NCBI GenBank assembly: GCA_903813345.2
Contig: CAIIXF020000010.1
Location: 22,829,181-22,893,180 of the forward strand
Direction of reading: 5' to 3'
Length of the DNA stretch: 64,000 nucleotides
DNA from: Owenia fusiformis
Taxonomy: Eukaryota; Annelida; Polychaeta; Sabellida; Oweniidae
Shown here: positions 45,101 through 51,688 of the stretch, in pieces
How the letters are laid out: each line of letters begins with the position of its first letter
Numbering within the stretch: the first letter of the stretch is position 1
Program-made: the position numbers and the translations under genes
Notes under the pieces: generated by a model
Database searches by the model: none
What the model was told of the DNA's origin: nothing
Seen by the model: the letters and a program-made list of their open reading frames with translations, nothing else

Positions 45101-47678
45101 AAACCACTAATTACAATGAAGGCCATATAAGTTACCCAGCAAATCCACAAAAAAGTTCTGTGAAAGTTGGTCAAGCCCTAGTTCAAGGAGGTTATAATGC
45201 ACAAGCACAAAGACTGGATAAGCATTCAGGGTCCAGTTTTAATCTTAAGTACAGCCCATATGCTCGCCCTGGTTGCGCAACACAGAGTCAAACCCATGAA
45301 AGTGTTCAACCAGGACAAACTATGGGACAAAATGAGGATATTGCAGAGGAACATGATGACAGAAAACATCAACCAAATAAAGACCTGAAACGAGACCAAA
45401 TGAGCATAAGTCACAGAGCAGAAAGTACTGGTTCATTCCTGGGTGGGTTATGGATTCCTCATGATATGTTGAATAAAACCAAAATGACTGCTCCCCACCC
45501 GAATGCCAAGTTTGCCTACCAGTGCCAATCATATAGCAATGTTTACAATAGCAACAGCCAAAAAACTCCCACTCCTTTTCAACAGGACTCCCGTCAATAT
45601 CATACTGGCAAAGTTATAGCTGTTGCACCTCTGAAACATGAGGAGGTTTGGACAACTAGTGAAGTGAGCAACACACACAAACAACCTTGTCCTAACATTC
45701 AAAAGGAGGCCTCTCAAATTGAAGACAAAAGTCATCATAAACCTGGAACCTTTCACAAACCAGTAGAGGTACGAACTCTAAGTGAAGGAAAAGACATGAA
45801 TGATGACAGAAATCAGAAAACAATCAGTCCCTTCAAACAGGCTGAATTATGGACAGTAGAACAAGAAAACAGATTTGAATTGACAGTAAAGCCTGATTCT
45901 GATGCCACTCCTGGCAGTGCTAATGCTTCTGCTTCATTTCCAAGTATGTCTAGCATGCTGCCTTCATCCTCCTCTCCCTCTCACACTCAAGACATGTCAA
46001 GTCAAAGTAAAGTAAGTGACCCCTCTGCATCAGTGTGGCCTAAGTGTGAACTGTGGCAACAATATGATAACGTCCGTGCGTTTATTTCTACAGTGACAGA
46101 TCCTGAGACTGCTACCACTGCTGAAGATGCCAATGAACCTAAGAAGGCTGCAGCCAATTACAGAGTCCCTACTCCTCCTGAAGATCAAGAATCACCAAGC
46201 AAAGAATCAAATACCAACTCTCCATCTAGTTCAGATGCTGACATTGCTCTATACATCAATAAATTGATTCCGAGTGAGCAATCAGCCGCTGGATTACACC
46301 AGCAACCCAGTCCTGCCACTTATGTACCACCCAACCCAGAGAGCCCAGAGAAGGCTGTGCGGGTAGAGGATACCCCTGTCTCTACTGAGTCAAACTCTCA
46401 AGGTAATGTTACATTGATCTGATATGGACACATTTATATTATGTCACCTCCAAGAAGTTGTGACATAGTGCTCTAGCCACCATTTTTGTGAACACCAATT
46501 AACGTTCATGTCTGTAACAATTTGTCTGAATTTTTGAGTGAATCATGTCTGTAATTATATTCCAAATATTGAAAGATACGTCATAAAAAATACAAAAAGA
46601 CATAAGATAGAGATTATACTATTTTGTATCTAATTGTGATTATCTTTGATCATTTGTGTTTCTCAAATGTTCGAAATATTATATACTCTTATTCCTTTAC
46701 TTTCTGCTAGTGTAAATCAATTTCTAAAGAAAGGAAAATGGAAAATCCATATTTTGAGGGGAGTGGGCTAACAAACTTAAGATTTATTAATTACATTTGT
46801 GGATGACATTGGTTTTCTGATATGATTCCTGATTCTGTGAAAAGACACCTTGGAAATTACTTTTTTATGTTTCAGGTGTAAGTGGCTTTGATGAAGATGC
46901 CTGGCAGGAGTCAAGCGGACCAACAAGTTCTGCACAACCACCAACTGACAGCTGGAAACCTTCTAATGCAAGGTACAAAATTAGAGAATGTGTTCATGAT
47001 AACCTTCTACCAAAAAATGTTATTCCATTTGGTGACAGCATTTAGAATGGCAGGTTATGCACAAACATTTGATGACATTAATAAAAGTGTTAATTATGAA
47101 CCAAACTCTGTTAGTCTGGAATTTCCAAAGAACAAATAAAAAACCATCTTTGCAGTCTTTTCTAAAATGCATTTCAGTATACACTTTAATAATGTCTTAC
47201 TTCAGAGAGATCTCAAAATTAACAGAATTGCAATCACTCACTTGTTTTATTACACAGATGGATCAGTGGATGGATGGACTGACCAACAGATGGCTGCCTC
47301 ACTATATCCCTTTCAAACTTAGTTCATAGGAGTAATAAAGCCTATGTATCATACCTAAACTAGTTTCCATTATAAAGTAACAATGCTACACATTGTGTTT
47401 TCAGACGACCAAATCAACAGCGTGAAAGAAATGATAGTGATGGCTCAAGGTCTCAGAGGGAATGCTTCAACTGCAATCAGAAAGGACATCAACAGCGTGA
47501 CTGCCAACTGCCTAGGAGACAGCAGCAACAGAGACGGGATCTAAGAGGGGACAGGAAAGGCGGATATAGAGACAAAAATCGATCCCAACGTGGTGGAGGA
47601 GGGAAAAATACATATAATTGTTACAGTTGTGGTCAAAGTGATCATATCGCAAAAGATTGTCCAACTCCAAAACAGTGA
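18059..47678 (+). CDS. Large B-box / double-Tudor / CCHC zinc-knuckle protein (22 coding exons)
   Basis: Exons: 18059-18146, 25123-25208, 25778-25821, 25985-26050, 26476-26647, 28903-28980, 29240-29363, 35500-35671, 35989-36121, 36617-36724, 37111-37224, 37589-37682, 38256-40163, 40358-40402, 40626-40806, 41285-41405, 41604-41699, 42196-42306, 43347-43440, 44126-46402, 46876-46972, 47405-47678. Every junction has AG/GT and matching phase. The total is 6483 nt, giving 2160 residues. Domains: B-box-like finger (about 5-50), coiled coil (59-178), extended Tudor 1 (about 225-426), acidic linker (427-1062), extended Tudor 2 (about 1080-1278), Q/N/S-rich region (1279-2037), two zinc knuckles (2090-2103, 2142-2155). 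Tudor proteins of this kind usually bind dimethylarginine on PIWI or other germ-granule proteins, so a role in germline RNA granules or the piRNA pathway is inferred. RNF17/TDRD4 is a loose relative (RING plus Tudors), but I know no standard TDRD family with C-terminal CCHC knuckles. No upstream RING was seen. Confidence 0.85.
18404..19265. mobile_element. 860-bp element with about 95-bp inverted ends, Tudor intron 1
   Basis: The left end (about 18408-18505) contains gtggggttattttgag, aggacatttgtttctcaaaa, taaccccaca, then tttgattctttg. The right end (about 19170-19263) is its inverted complement, starting caaagaatcaaag and ending accccacatctatgggggt. The interior is AT-rich without coding sequence. 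The DNA just left (18290-18400) also has a palindromic stretch around cttgtagcacta / tagtgctacaag. Confidence 0.75.
19411..20180. other. Tudor intron 1 sequence with a solo element end
   Basis: At about 19430-19495 gtttgtgtaaaaaaccaggt followed by gttcctagcagggtt resembles the termini of the palindrome at 30789-31585. A 140-codon minus-strand open frame (19411-19833) covers this end and has no family pattern; it is probably a chance frame. Confidence 0.4.
20185..20640. mobile_element. TTCTGCA-rich element
   Basis: It is rich in ttctgca / attctgcag repeats at the left and attccgcgg motifs at the right, ending tgcaaacacggaatcctggg. The same motifs and a similar end occur in 32490-33277, so the two are probably members of one family. 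Confidence 0.5.
20978..20995 (+). CDS. Candidate 18-nt cassette microexon in intron 1
   Basis: A T-rich tract ending in cttgcag is followed by 18 bases and then gtaaaa. It enters and leaves in phase 1, the phase of both neighbours, and would insert six residues (SAGAI-like) between the two Cys pairs of the B-box. It may equally be a chance match in a 7-kb intron. Confidence 0.3.
   Translation, partial: HQLAP
21451..22302. mobile_element. 850-bp element with short inverted ends
   Basis: The sequence agactcatgatagccttgcc, then caagtcggt at about 21452, is inverted at about 22269-22297 (accgacttgggcaaggctag, then actcatgag). It lies in Tudor intron 1. No coding frame was seen. It contains the dispersed fragment at 22168-22224. 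Confidence 0.6.
22168..22224. repeat. Dispersed repeat fragment, copy 2
   Basis: It matches 2435-2496: attggtcaaattttaccgac, ataaacattgagtcggtaaa, gtggctttctctt. Its class is unknown. Confidence 0.55.
22776..23051. mobile_element. G-tract MITE, complete copy
   Basis: It starts gggcgtagccagggggg and ends tgactgaaagctggctacgccc, giving short inverted termini plus inner gatcgcaccccccc blocks near both ends. The core reads aagcttctagctcaattttg. Related full or partial copies lie at about 851-897, 7741-7989, 30950-31075 and 31328-31460. Confidence 0.75.
23118..23328. mobile_element. Near-perfect 210-bp hairpin
   Basis: Two arms of about 98 bp (from gaagtcatatgtcattttca to aatgcacctaatg, and its complement) differ at only two or three positions and are separated by a loop of about 12 bp around gtgcacacctaatc. 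It lies in Tudor intron 1. It is probably a young fold-back MITE. The transcript would form a long near-perfect RNA hairpin. Confidence 0.85.
24086..24930. mobile_element. 845-bp giant palindrome (fold-back element), Tudor intron 1
   Basis: The left arm (about 24086-24494) starts tatcaccctatgcagacaga. The right arm (24510 to about 24926) is its inverted complement, ending tctgtctgcatagggtga. The centre reads ttgggtgcggagc, a 15-base loop, then gctccgcacccaa. Divergence is a few percent with one small indel. The two arms therefore show the same short peptide-like frame on opposite strands; this is a consequence of the palindrome and not a gene. Confidence 0.9.
25123..25208 (+). CDS. Tudor gene exon 2: second half of B-box-like finger
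   Basis: The acceptor tttcag at 25117-25122 opens a frame LLCQTCGDSWHQGRMSSHKY. It supplies CxxC and two His, completing a B-box-type zinc site with exon 1. It ends TSK before gtaatt, phase 0. In TRIM and RNF17-like proteins the B-box precedes a coiled coil, as here. Confidence 0.8.
25248..25669 (+). mobile_element. MITE with 12-bp inverted ends, in Tudor intron 2
   Basis: It starts agatgcgagtag (25248-25259) and ends ctactcgcatct (25658-25669), a perfect 12-bp inverted repeat. It begins only 39 bp after the exon 2 donor. An inverted, shorter relative lies at 33955-34215 in intron 7 of the same gene. Confidence 0.75.
25778..26647 (+). CDS. Tudor gene exons 3-5: coiled coil
   Basis: Exons 25778-25821 (QHKTEVRSKLDKYLR), 25985-26050 (SIDNKISELGRVKTDLLAR) and 26476-26647 (NIQETVTSVQSRLKDKGMEM, then MVKKLKEHDQAKFEGLQKSE) join in phases 2, 2 and 0. 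The sequence is lysine/glutamate-rich with heptad-like spacing of L, I and V, as expected for a B-box-associated coiled coil that mediates self-association. A poly-T tract of about 16 bases lies just before the acceptor at 25985. Confidence 0.8.
27054..28947 (+). repeat. 86-bp tandem array: 22 copies of a 3' splice site plus half-exon
   Basis: Each unit holds an intron tail (ggaagtattcctttctaaat, then tatgcaatatgtctttgtag) followed by the first 45 bases of exon 6 (IGRQVEVTLRLEHSM). The acceptors lie at 27097 and every 86 bp to 28903, that is 22 sites with no indel. Units differ only by a few point changes (agaagt, agaggt or aggggt; gcacag or gcatag). A rare variant with aggggt and cttaaatt appears in the first unit and again near 28490, which suggests unequal crossing-over or conversion. 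Only the last unit is followed by the rest of the exon and a GT donor. Confidence 0.95.
28903..28980 (+). CDS. Tudor gene exon 6
   Basis: This is the last of the 22 repeated acceptors, followed by 26 codons, IGRQVEVTLRLEHSMFEQE then IEPWEAK, and donor gtaatg; phase 0 on both sides. The other 21 copies lack a donor. Reading from any of them reaches a TAG after about 33 codons, in the next unit. The last copy is therefore the only one that keeps the protein open. Confidence 0.9.
29240..29363 (+). CDS. Tudor gene exon 7: linker before Tudor 1
   Basis: The acceptor gtgttccag opens LTDVDTSGLIDPLPSFDTQF and continues to TIKIATE with donor gtgaga, phase 1. No domain was recognised; it links the coiled coil to the Tudor region. 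The following 6.1-kb intron contains the nested minus-strand gene. Confidence 0.8.
29561..29868. mobile_element. 300-bp fold-back element in Tudor intron 7
   Basis: The arms of about 120 bp are inverted copies: gaaatgaaacatctttccaa, then tcattggaacaaa at left; ttgttccaacaaggttcgga, then gacattttatttcattc at right, with ttggttgattttaaaaaagt and its complement inside. Divergence is higher than in the 23118 hairpin. Confidence 0.75.
30304..30456 (-). CDS. PAN-lectin gene exon 5 and stop
   Basis: The acceptor ttttcag is followed by KFTNWGKGQPVPFFQCVTM and GQWYNKDCKKKMPYICEMS, ending CACCAATAA. The stop codon lies inside an AATAAA hexamer (30303-30308 on the plus strand). No better poly(A) signal was noticed just downstream. 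Confidence 0.85.
   Translation of the reverse strand, partial: KFTNWGKGQPVPFFQCVTMIAFKEATEHFGQWYNKDCKKKMPYICEMSHQ
30304..34371 (-). CDS. Secreted PAN/apple plus C-type lectin domain protein, nested in a Tudor intron, one-base frameshift
   Basis: Minus-strand exons in order: 34371-34317, 33918-33670, 31940-31724, 30746-30652, 30456-30304. All splice sites are GT-AG and phases are 1, 1, 1, 0 if the frameshift in exon 3 is discounted. Exon 1 is a signal peptide. Exon 2 resembles a PAN/apple domain (DCARFCSKLPTCRAMSYNK, CIAYNAS). Exons 3-5 form a C-type lectin domain: CCPRDW, CRQMNASMLSIQNEA, YVWTGGKV, NWGKGQP, then GQWYNKDC and PYICE before TAA. The usual calcium/sugar motifs EPN and WND are absent (GQPV and WYNKD), so calcium-dependent sugar binding is unlikely. 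Length would be about 255 residues. Near 31774 an extra base in a GGG run shifts the frame: upstream it meets TAA soon after, while the downstream frame is closed upstream by TGA. This is either a pseudogene or null allele, or a base-call error. Confidence 0.8.
30652..30746 (-). CDS. PAN-lectin gene exon 4
   Basis: The minus-strand acceptor tttag, then YVWTGGKVNHDFKVAKAWWA and NYNHSINHQ, and donor gtaata. It enters in phase 1 and leaves in phase 0. It is the middle of the lectin domain. Confidence 0.8.
30789..31585. mobile_element. 800-bp fold-back element inside the nested gene
   Basis: The left end gtttgtagaaaaaaccgggt and right end acccggttttttctacaaac are inverted, and the match continues inward: tcctccatgctgggtt / aacccagcatggagga, then a G-tract MITE copy in each arm (about 30950-31075 and 31328-31460), then gacattgtaagacgt / acgtcttacaatgtc-like ends. 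It sits in the intron between lectin exons 3 and 4. Confidence 0.8.
31724..31940 (-). pseudogene. PAN-lectin gene exon 3 with +1 frameshift
   Basis: The frame starting from the acceptor at 31941-31942 gives DTCCPRDWTKGVDECYW and CRQMNASMLSIQNEAK, the first half of a C-type lectin domain. After the codons for EAK one extra base is present; the continuation EVENIIVRYKDKF lies in the next frame and leads in the right phase to donor gtaaga. A second in-frame acceptor exists 15 bases downstream (cacacag). Confidence 0.75.
32091..33530. mobile_element. 1.4-kb element with about 75-bp inverted ends
   Basis: The left end caccggaatagcctgac ... ttgtcacaaatggcggacat (32091-32168) is inverted at 33457-33530 (atgtccgccatttgtgacaa ... 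gtcaggctattccgaggtg). It lies in the intron between PAN exon 2 and lectin exon 3, and therefore also in Tudor intron 7. It carries a 127-bp internal tandem duplication and a nested insertion. Confidence 0.8.
32490..33277. mobile_element. 788-bp insertion nested in 32091-33530, 6-bp target duplication
   Basis: The insert starts cacacatcctagttttctgc and ends cggaatactaggatgaggg, with short inverted ends around catcctagt. The hexamer atatgg lies on both sides (32484-32489 and 33278-33283). Removing the insert plus one hexamer rebuilds the second copy of the 127-bp tandem duplication (32341 onward), which continues to about 33384. The interior is rich in ttctgca. Confidence 0.75.
33670..33918 (-). 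CDS. PAN-lectin gene exon 2: PAN/apple-like domain
   Basis: The minus-strand acceptor gtttag is followed by 249 nt to donor gtaggt. The frame reads VLLNTDMTTFYYQGNLFAL and then SKTILDCARFCSKLPTC, with five cysteines in PAN-like spacing and a WMFYIRE end. The donor gtaggt (phase 1) is preferred over a gttgta three bases on because its phase fits exon 3. Confidence 0.8.
33955..34215 (-). mobile_element. Inverted relative of the 25248-25669 MITE
   Basis: It starts agatgcaagtagaaataatc and ends ccacctagtggtgaaacagg, then attacctac, matching in reverse the ends and interior of 25248-25669 (gccacc...ggtggtgaaac and gattatttctactcgcatct). Confidence 0.65.
34317..34371 (-). CDS. PAN-lectin gene exon 1: signal peptide
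   Basis: The minus-strand ATG at 34371 opens MSVKCLLYFLITLTLIYK, a typical hydrophobic signal peptide, ending after one base of a codon before donor gtaaga (34316-34311). Phase 1 matches the acceptor after 33919. Confidence 0.75.
34487..34680. repeat. Pyrimidine-rich tract
   Basis: About 190 bases dominated by repeats of ctctatttct and tttcttt. Two forward frames are open through it only because of composition. Confidence 0.7.
34940..35110. other. Repeat-like segment with CGTACGAG/CTCGTACG motifs
   Basis: Within Tudor intron 7, cccgtacaagctcatacgag at left and ctagctcgtacgatgcttgt at right are roughly inverted. It is probably a short MITE. GC content is higher than in the surroundings. Confidence 0.35.
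35500..37682 (+). CDS. Tudor gene exons 8-12: extended Tudor domain 1
   Basis: Exons 35500-35671, 35989-36121, 36617-36724, 37111-37224 and 37589-37682 join in phases 2, 0, 0, 0, 1. The first carries SRLTSKGTFWAQIA, the SN-like N-terminal strand of an extended Tudor domain. Then comes the core: VGDLCFARYQHDFKWYRGKI, ADVRFLDYGNFERV and THILPY, followed by the SN-like C-terminal half (SVECCLFAHLDSS to DLVLLDDGSEIN). The FLDYGN motif and WYR retain the aromatic cage plus Asn expected to bind symmetrically dimethylated arginine. Confidence 0.9.
36870..36990. mobile_element. Fragment of the 7033-8573 element family
   Basis: ctttttgtggatggttttca, then gttcagagttcggcac and cagtatctgtgacaaatggc resemble the left terminus at about 7060-7126. 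The segment cattttgcatgttaatgcct that follows is shared with about 49560. It lies in Tudor intron 10. Confidence 0.55.
37295..37530 (+). mobile_element. Dispersed element, relative of 17219-17440
   Basis: It runs from tcactggtcagtatcaag to caacgatatcttccaccgct in Tudor intron 11 and is the reverse complement of 17219-17440 with moderate divergence. Confidence 0.65.
38256..40163 (+). CDS. Tudor gene exon 13: 636-residue acidic linker
   Basis: The acceptor tgtttcag is at 38248-38255 and the frame stays open for 1908 nt to CAAG|gtgaac at 40163. The open frame runs on to 40257, but the donor at 40163 is the one whose phase fits the next exon. Composition is S, E, D, T, N and P-rich, with proline-rich patches near the start (KPPTPPKGSPIKSP) and imperfect short repeats of an ETLKTT / ETSKTS type near 39880-40050. 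It is probably disordered. No catalytic motif was seen. Confidence 0.85.
40358..43440 (+). CDS. Tudor gene exons 14-19: extended Tudor domain 2
   Basis: Exons 40358-40402, 40626-40806, 41285-41405, 41604-41699, 42196-42306 and 43347-43440 join in phases 1, 2, 0, 0, 0, 1. They give SQLEKNATFWATYC (SN-like strand), QKQWARVKVTSIPNEDW, INVDFIDLGKSSSI, LRRLPNKFLSIPWQ, SVKCQLKIPESVLPE, then KQLQFVV and ACKKENPVVVTVLDTLQNQP. The fold pattern is that of an extended Tudor domain, but the DYGN signature is DLGK, so methylarginine binding is probably lost or altered. The first exon is a 45-nt exon. Confidence 0.85.
42296..42960 (+). repeat. 33-bp minisatellite that begins at the exon 18 donor
   Basis: The unit is built on gtatgtactatatacacc and aagtatcatgttgtg, present about 19 times. 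The first copies are exactly 33 bp apart (42323, 42356, 42389), then some are 26, 34 or 40 bp. The exon's last codons and donor (GTC GTG|gtatgt) form part of the first unit, so gtatgt or gtgtgt donor-like sites recur. The exon's reading frame stays open to a stop at about 43041; all three forward frames are open for hundreds of bases, as expected for a repeat whose period is a multiple of three. Confidence 0.9.
44126..46402 (+). CDS. Tudor gene exon 20: 759-residue Q/N/S/P-rich region
   Basis: The acceptor acttgcag (44118-44125) continues in phase 1 as PERHAYNRNNCSPG and then stays open to TCTCAAG|gtaatg. The first part is proline-rich (PSPPLGIMPPVSPGF). Residues coded at about 44612-45120 are about ten imperfect units of 17-19 residues built on NQATFD.RTNNS. 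The tail is S/P/T-rich (SSMLPSSSSPSHTQ). It is probably disordered and suited to multivalent contacts in RNA granules, which is an inference from composition. No known domain was seen. Confidence 0.85.
46876..47678 (+). CDS. Tudor gene exons 21-22: two CCHC zinc knuckles and stop
   Basis: Exon 46876-46972 (VSGFDEDAWQESSG, phases 1 to 2) and exon 47405-47678 (phase 2 to TGA at 47676-47678). The last exon has CFNCNQKGHQQRDC and CYSCGQSDHIAKDC, both perfect C-x2-C-x4-H-x4-C knuckles, joined by an arginine/glycine/glutamine-rich stretch including GGYRD and RGGGG. Such knuckles usually bind single-stranded RNA. RG-rich stretches can be arginine-methylated and so could themselves be Tudor ligands. 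Frames upstream of the second acceptor (46973-47330) are intron. Confidence 0.9.
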
Positions 47679-48995
47679 GATTTCTTTGTACAACATTTTC
47701 TAATGTGGATACTGCTCAGAACAATCAAATACTCTTACCATGACAACTCTGACCATATATGTCATAATGTTATGTAAGATGTGCATCATAAGTAATCAAT
47801 CAAAACAAGTCATGTAGGACATATAGGCATATAGCATACTTACAGTTGAGATTTTTGCCATAGTCCTTGATGGTTCTAAAAGATTAGATTAGAGCATTCA
47901 TGGAAATTCAAATGATATTCTGAATGTAATACATTTACCTAAATATATCTAAAAAGCTAGGATCATGAGAAAACTTCAGCTTTTAGAGAAGTTTTGCAGG
48001 AAAATATGCTGTGTGAATAATGTATAGTTAAGGACTAGCCACTTGCCCGTTTTTTCCTATTTAAAAGCGCTGTGGCAATATACATACTCTACATACTATA
48101 CATATTACATATTCTGCCATATAAAAAACTGACATCTTTGTTTTATAAACATTATTTTTGTAAGTTTTGAAAAGAGTAACTGATTTCATGTATAGTAAAT
48201 CATGTAGAGTACTTTTCCAGTATTATATTTATTATTTCATTTTTGTATATATATTTATCATTATCCTTTACAATGGTAATGTTCAACATTCTTTTTTCTT
48301 AGCCATGTACATATGTTAGTAGACATATGCCTCCTTTAATGTATTGTATGCTGATATAGTTATTAGTTAATAGTATAGCAATTATAGTTATAAAGCATTT
48401 AAAGGAGGATTTATAGAAATTGTTAATTAACATCTCAATTGATCGAATCTGTTTATTTAGAATTTTACCATTTACTGTGTTACGGTCATACGGACAGTTA
48501 CTGATTACTGAAAATATATAATTTTGCAAGCAGTAAAATAATTAAGTACAGATACAAGAATTAGTGTGTACCAAAAGTTTATTTAGTTATATATAAACCT
48601 AGTGATATTCTTTTTGTACCCACTGGAGAAGCGTTGTTGGTTATAACGCAGAGTAAACGTACATACTTAGGTATTAAAATCAAATTTTGTAGTACCATGT
48701 TGTACCCACACTATCATCATAAAATTGCATCAAGTTTTTAATTTTTAAAAAACATGACTTTAAACAGTGCTATAGCCAGAATTGAAGGAGATAAATGTCT
48801 TGGAAGTTCATTTTATTTTATTTATTGTTCCAACAACTTCATCTTTTCTGGCATAAAGATCATTCCAAAAAGACCCAAAGAAAATTTAACATTTTATTTA
48901 GTTTTTCATAGTCTGGTTACTCTCTTGCTAGAATAAAAAGGAGTATATCAGATCATTTTGAGTAATATTTTTTTAAATGATATTACTCAATAAAA
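47679..48995 (+). other. Tudor gene 3' untranslated region
   Basis: AT-rich DNA after the stop codon. Candidate poly(A) signals are AATAAA at 48932-48937 and 48989-48994. No other gene was seen here; the 3' end is inferred from the signals only. Confidence 0.45.
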
Positions 48996-49047
48996 TAAAA
49001 CAATATTATGAGAAATTATCTGATATTGGATTTATCCCATGATTAAA

Positions 49048-49595
49048 TTTAATCGCGATAGGCGGTTGGTGGTTGGGGATCGGCATCTGTAACAAATTCT
49101 TACAACTTATAATAACTTAACAAATACTGTTTAGACTGACTTCAATCTGACAAGTTTTCTGAAGTTCAAATTTGACTTAAGATCTAAGATTTGACCTTCA
49201 ATGACCTTCTCAAGGTCAGAAAAACTTTTTTTTCAAAATCATCTACAAGCTCTCAGAAGTTTAAATCTGACTTTAGATCTGAGATTTCACCTTCAGTGAC
49301 CTTCTTAAGGCAAAAAAAGGTCAAAAGGTATTTTTTCTACTTGCCTCAAATTGACCAAATTTTTTTTTCAAATCATCTACAAGTTCTCAAAAGTTCAAAT
49401 CTGACTATAATCAATTGACTTTCGTGTGCATTAAAATAAATGCAATATAATTTATTTTTCTAGTCTGCCTGTACAAGGTATGAAGGGTGCTCTTTCAGAA
49501 TGGATGTTTTTTATTTTTGCTCATCATGTTGGTTGTCTCTTACACACGGCAGATGGTGACATTTTGCATGTTAATGCCTTGTTTTGAAATGGATC
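49048..49595. mobile_element. Element of the 7033-8573 family with an inner duplication
   Basis: The left part ggcggttggtggttggggat, then cggcatctgtaacaaa matches the termini near 8488-8530. About 49151-49415 contains a roughly 115-bp tandem duplication built on aaaatcatctacaagctctc, aagttcaaatctgac and agatctgagatttcacc. The right part (gttgtctcttacacacggca, then cattttgcatgttaatgcct) is shared with about 36940-36985. Confidence 0.55.
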
Positions 49596-49764
49596 AACAT
49601 TACTGTACCTCCTAAATTGAGAAAAATAATCTCAAATCAACCTTTTCTGTAAATGTTGTTGATTAAGTAAGAGCCAATTTACATTTAAAGATGTCATGGC
49701 AGTTATGATTTTCTGCTATAAATTGTTTTCTGATGTACAGTTATGCTAGAGTATTTTCAGGCCA

Positions 49765-50345
49765 TACTGAGGCTATATACACCCAGTCAATATCATACCA
49801 TGGCTATATACACAGGGAATATCATATCATGGCTATATGTACCAAGGGAATACCATAACATGGTTGTATATACCAAGGGAATATAATACCATGGTTATAT
49901 CCACATTGGGAATATCATACCATGGCTATATACACCCAGTGAATATCGTGGTATATACACATAAGGAATATCATACCATGGCTATATACCCAGTGAATAT
50001 CATAGCATAACTATAGGAATGTCATACCATGGCTATTTACACAAAAGGAATATAGCATGGCTAGATACGCATTGGGAATATCATACCATGGTTATATACC
50101 AGTGAATAGAATATCATACCAAGGCTATATAGCGAATATCATACCATGGTTATAATAAATGCCTTGGGAATATCATACCATGATTATATACACCCAGTAA
50201 ATATACCATGGCTATATACACATAGGGAATATCAAACCACTGTTATATTCACATGAGGAATATCATATAAATATCATACCACAGATATAAACACATAGGG
50301 AATACCATACCACATATACCATGGTTATACTTAAAAACACCCAGG
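49765..50345. repeat. Degenerate 30-40-bp minisatellite downstream of the Tudor gene
   Basis: About 15-18 imperfect units built on ggctatatacacccagtgaa and tatcataccat. Unit length is irregular. The core ctatatacacc...agt...atatcat resembles the unit of the minisatellite at 42296-42960. Confidence 0.8.
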
Positions 50346-51688
50346 GTTTAATGGTTTTATACAGGTTTTCTTTCTGCTAGAGATCCATTATTGCCATGTC
50401 ATTTTTATATGGAGATTCCTGTACTTTGTTTGTATGAAACCTCAGCAACTTCAATCATGTAAATATTAGTTAGGTAGCACATGACTGAAAATGTTTTTAA
50501 GAATAAAACACGTTTATAAGTAATTGAATAGGATTTTGTTTCATTATTTCTTCTGGGAGAGGGATGCAAATCGAACTTGTAAATAGAAATAGATGTCATT
50601 GGTGAGCCACACTTAGGCAATTATTTAAGGATTGAAGCATGGATTCAGTGCAATGTAAAATGACCATTCCTTGAGGGTGTTGCTTTCCAAAATTTGCATC
50701 GAATTTTCATTTTAGGAAACAATGACTGAAAGGAATGGTCATTCCACAATGCATCCACTCTCGGGCTTACATTCTTTTCACATTGCAAAATTCCATGTCA
50801 CAAGATACGGAGTCACTAAAAGAACATACTAGTATTTTCAATGAAACTTTATGAAGTTGGCAAAGCATCAATTTCAATCTGTAGAGTCCATTTGTCACCT
50901 TGACAACCACATGAGGCGTGACCTTGGATGCATGATTGGTGATATAATGCTTGCTTTTTAAGAGATTAATTTATTCTAACAACCCTCCCCATTTTGTTCT
51001 ACTGGACATGCTTTCAAATTAGCTGGATGTTTCTTTTATGGAATCACTTCCTTCTTAAGATGAGTTTTGTGTTCTAAAATTCAGTTATTACTGAACATAA
51101 ATAAGATTACATCATTCTGATGATTGAATCAAATAGAGACAAAGAAAAACATTTAAAGGATCTTCATTATTGTGATAGCTGTGCTCTCTTTGTCTTTATT
51201 CTTCCAAAGTGAAGCAGATTAGTGGGGCTCTGGCACATACAAGAATGGGTCTGCCATGTATTTCAAAATCCTCACTATTGTCAGGGGGGGGGTGTATCTT
51301 ATGTTTCCTCAGCCTGATCACTGAATTTCCAGTTTTTGTTATTTAGATCAATAAAAATGTTACATAGATGGCAGCAGGAGCATAACAAGTAGTATGCATT
51401 GCGATAGAACATTCTTGACTCGCATGTAAAAATAACATTGAACCACTTCCTTGTTTGGAAGTTTTCTACACTTACCAAGAATGAGTCTGTAGAAGACAAT
51501 TTTTTCACAAAAATACAGTGAATATGATTGTTTCATATTAGGACTACAAAAATGTATATGATATACTTATACTCTTTAAACACTTCAGTTACTTTCTAGA
51601 ATCTAAAAGGAAGGACTTGTCTTTGACTGAAAGTTGATGTCGTAAAACAACTTGTCAATCAATTAACCAGATTACGACAGTAAAAGTT
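50346..51688. other. Intergenic between the Tudor gene and the third gene
   Basis: No exon was recognised. There is a G run near 51285-51293. The right part probably holds the upstream promoter of the third gene; no core element was identified. Confidence 0.4.

Noticed and set aside
51299-51508. Minus-strand frame ending LNNKNWKFSDQAEET as an exon
   Set aside because: No matching splice partners or family motif were found nearby.
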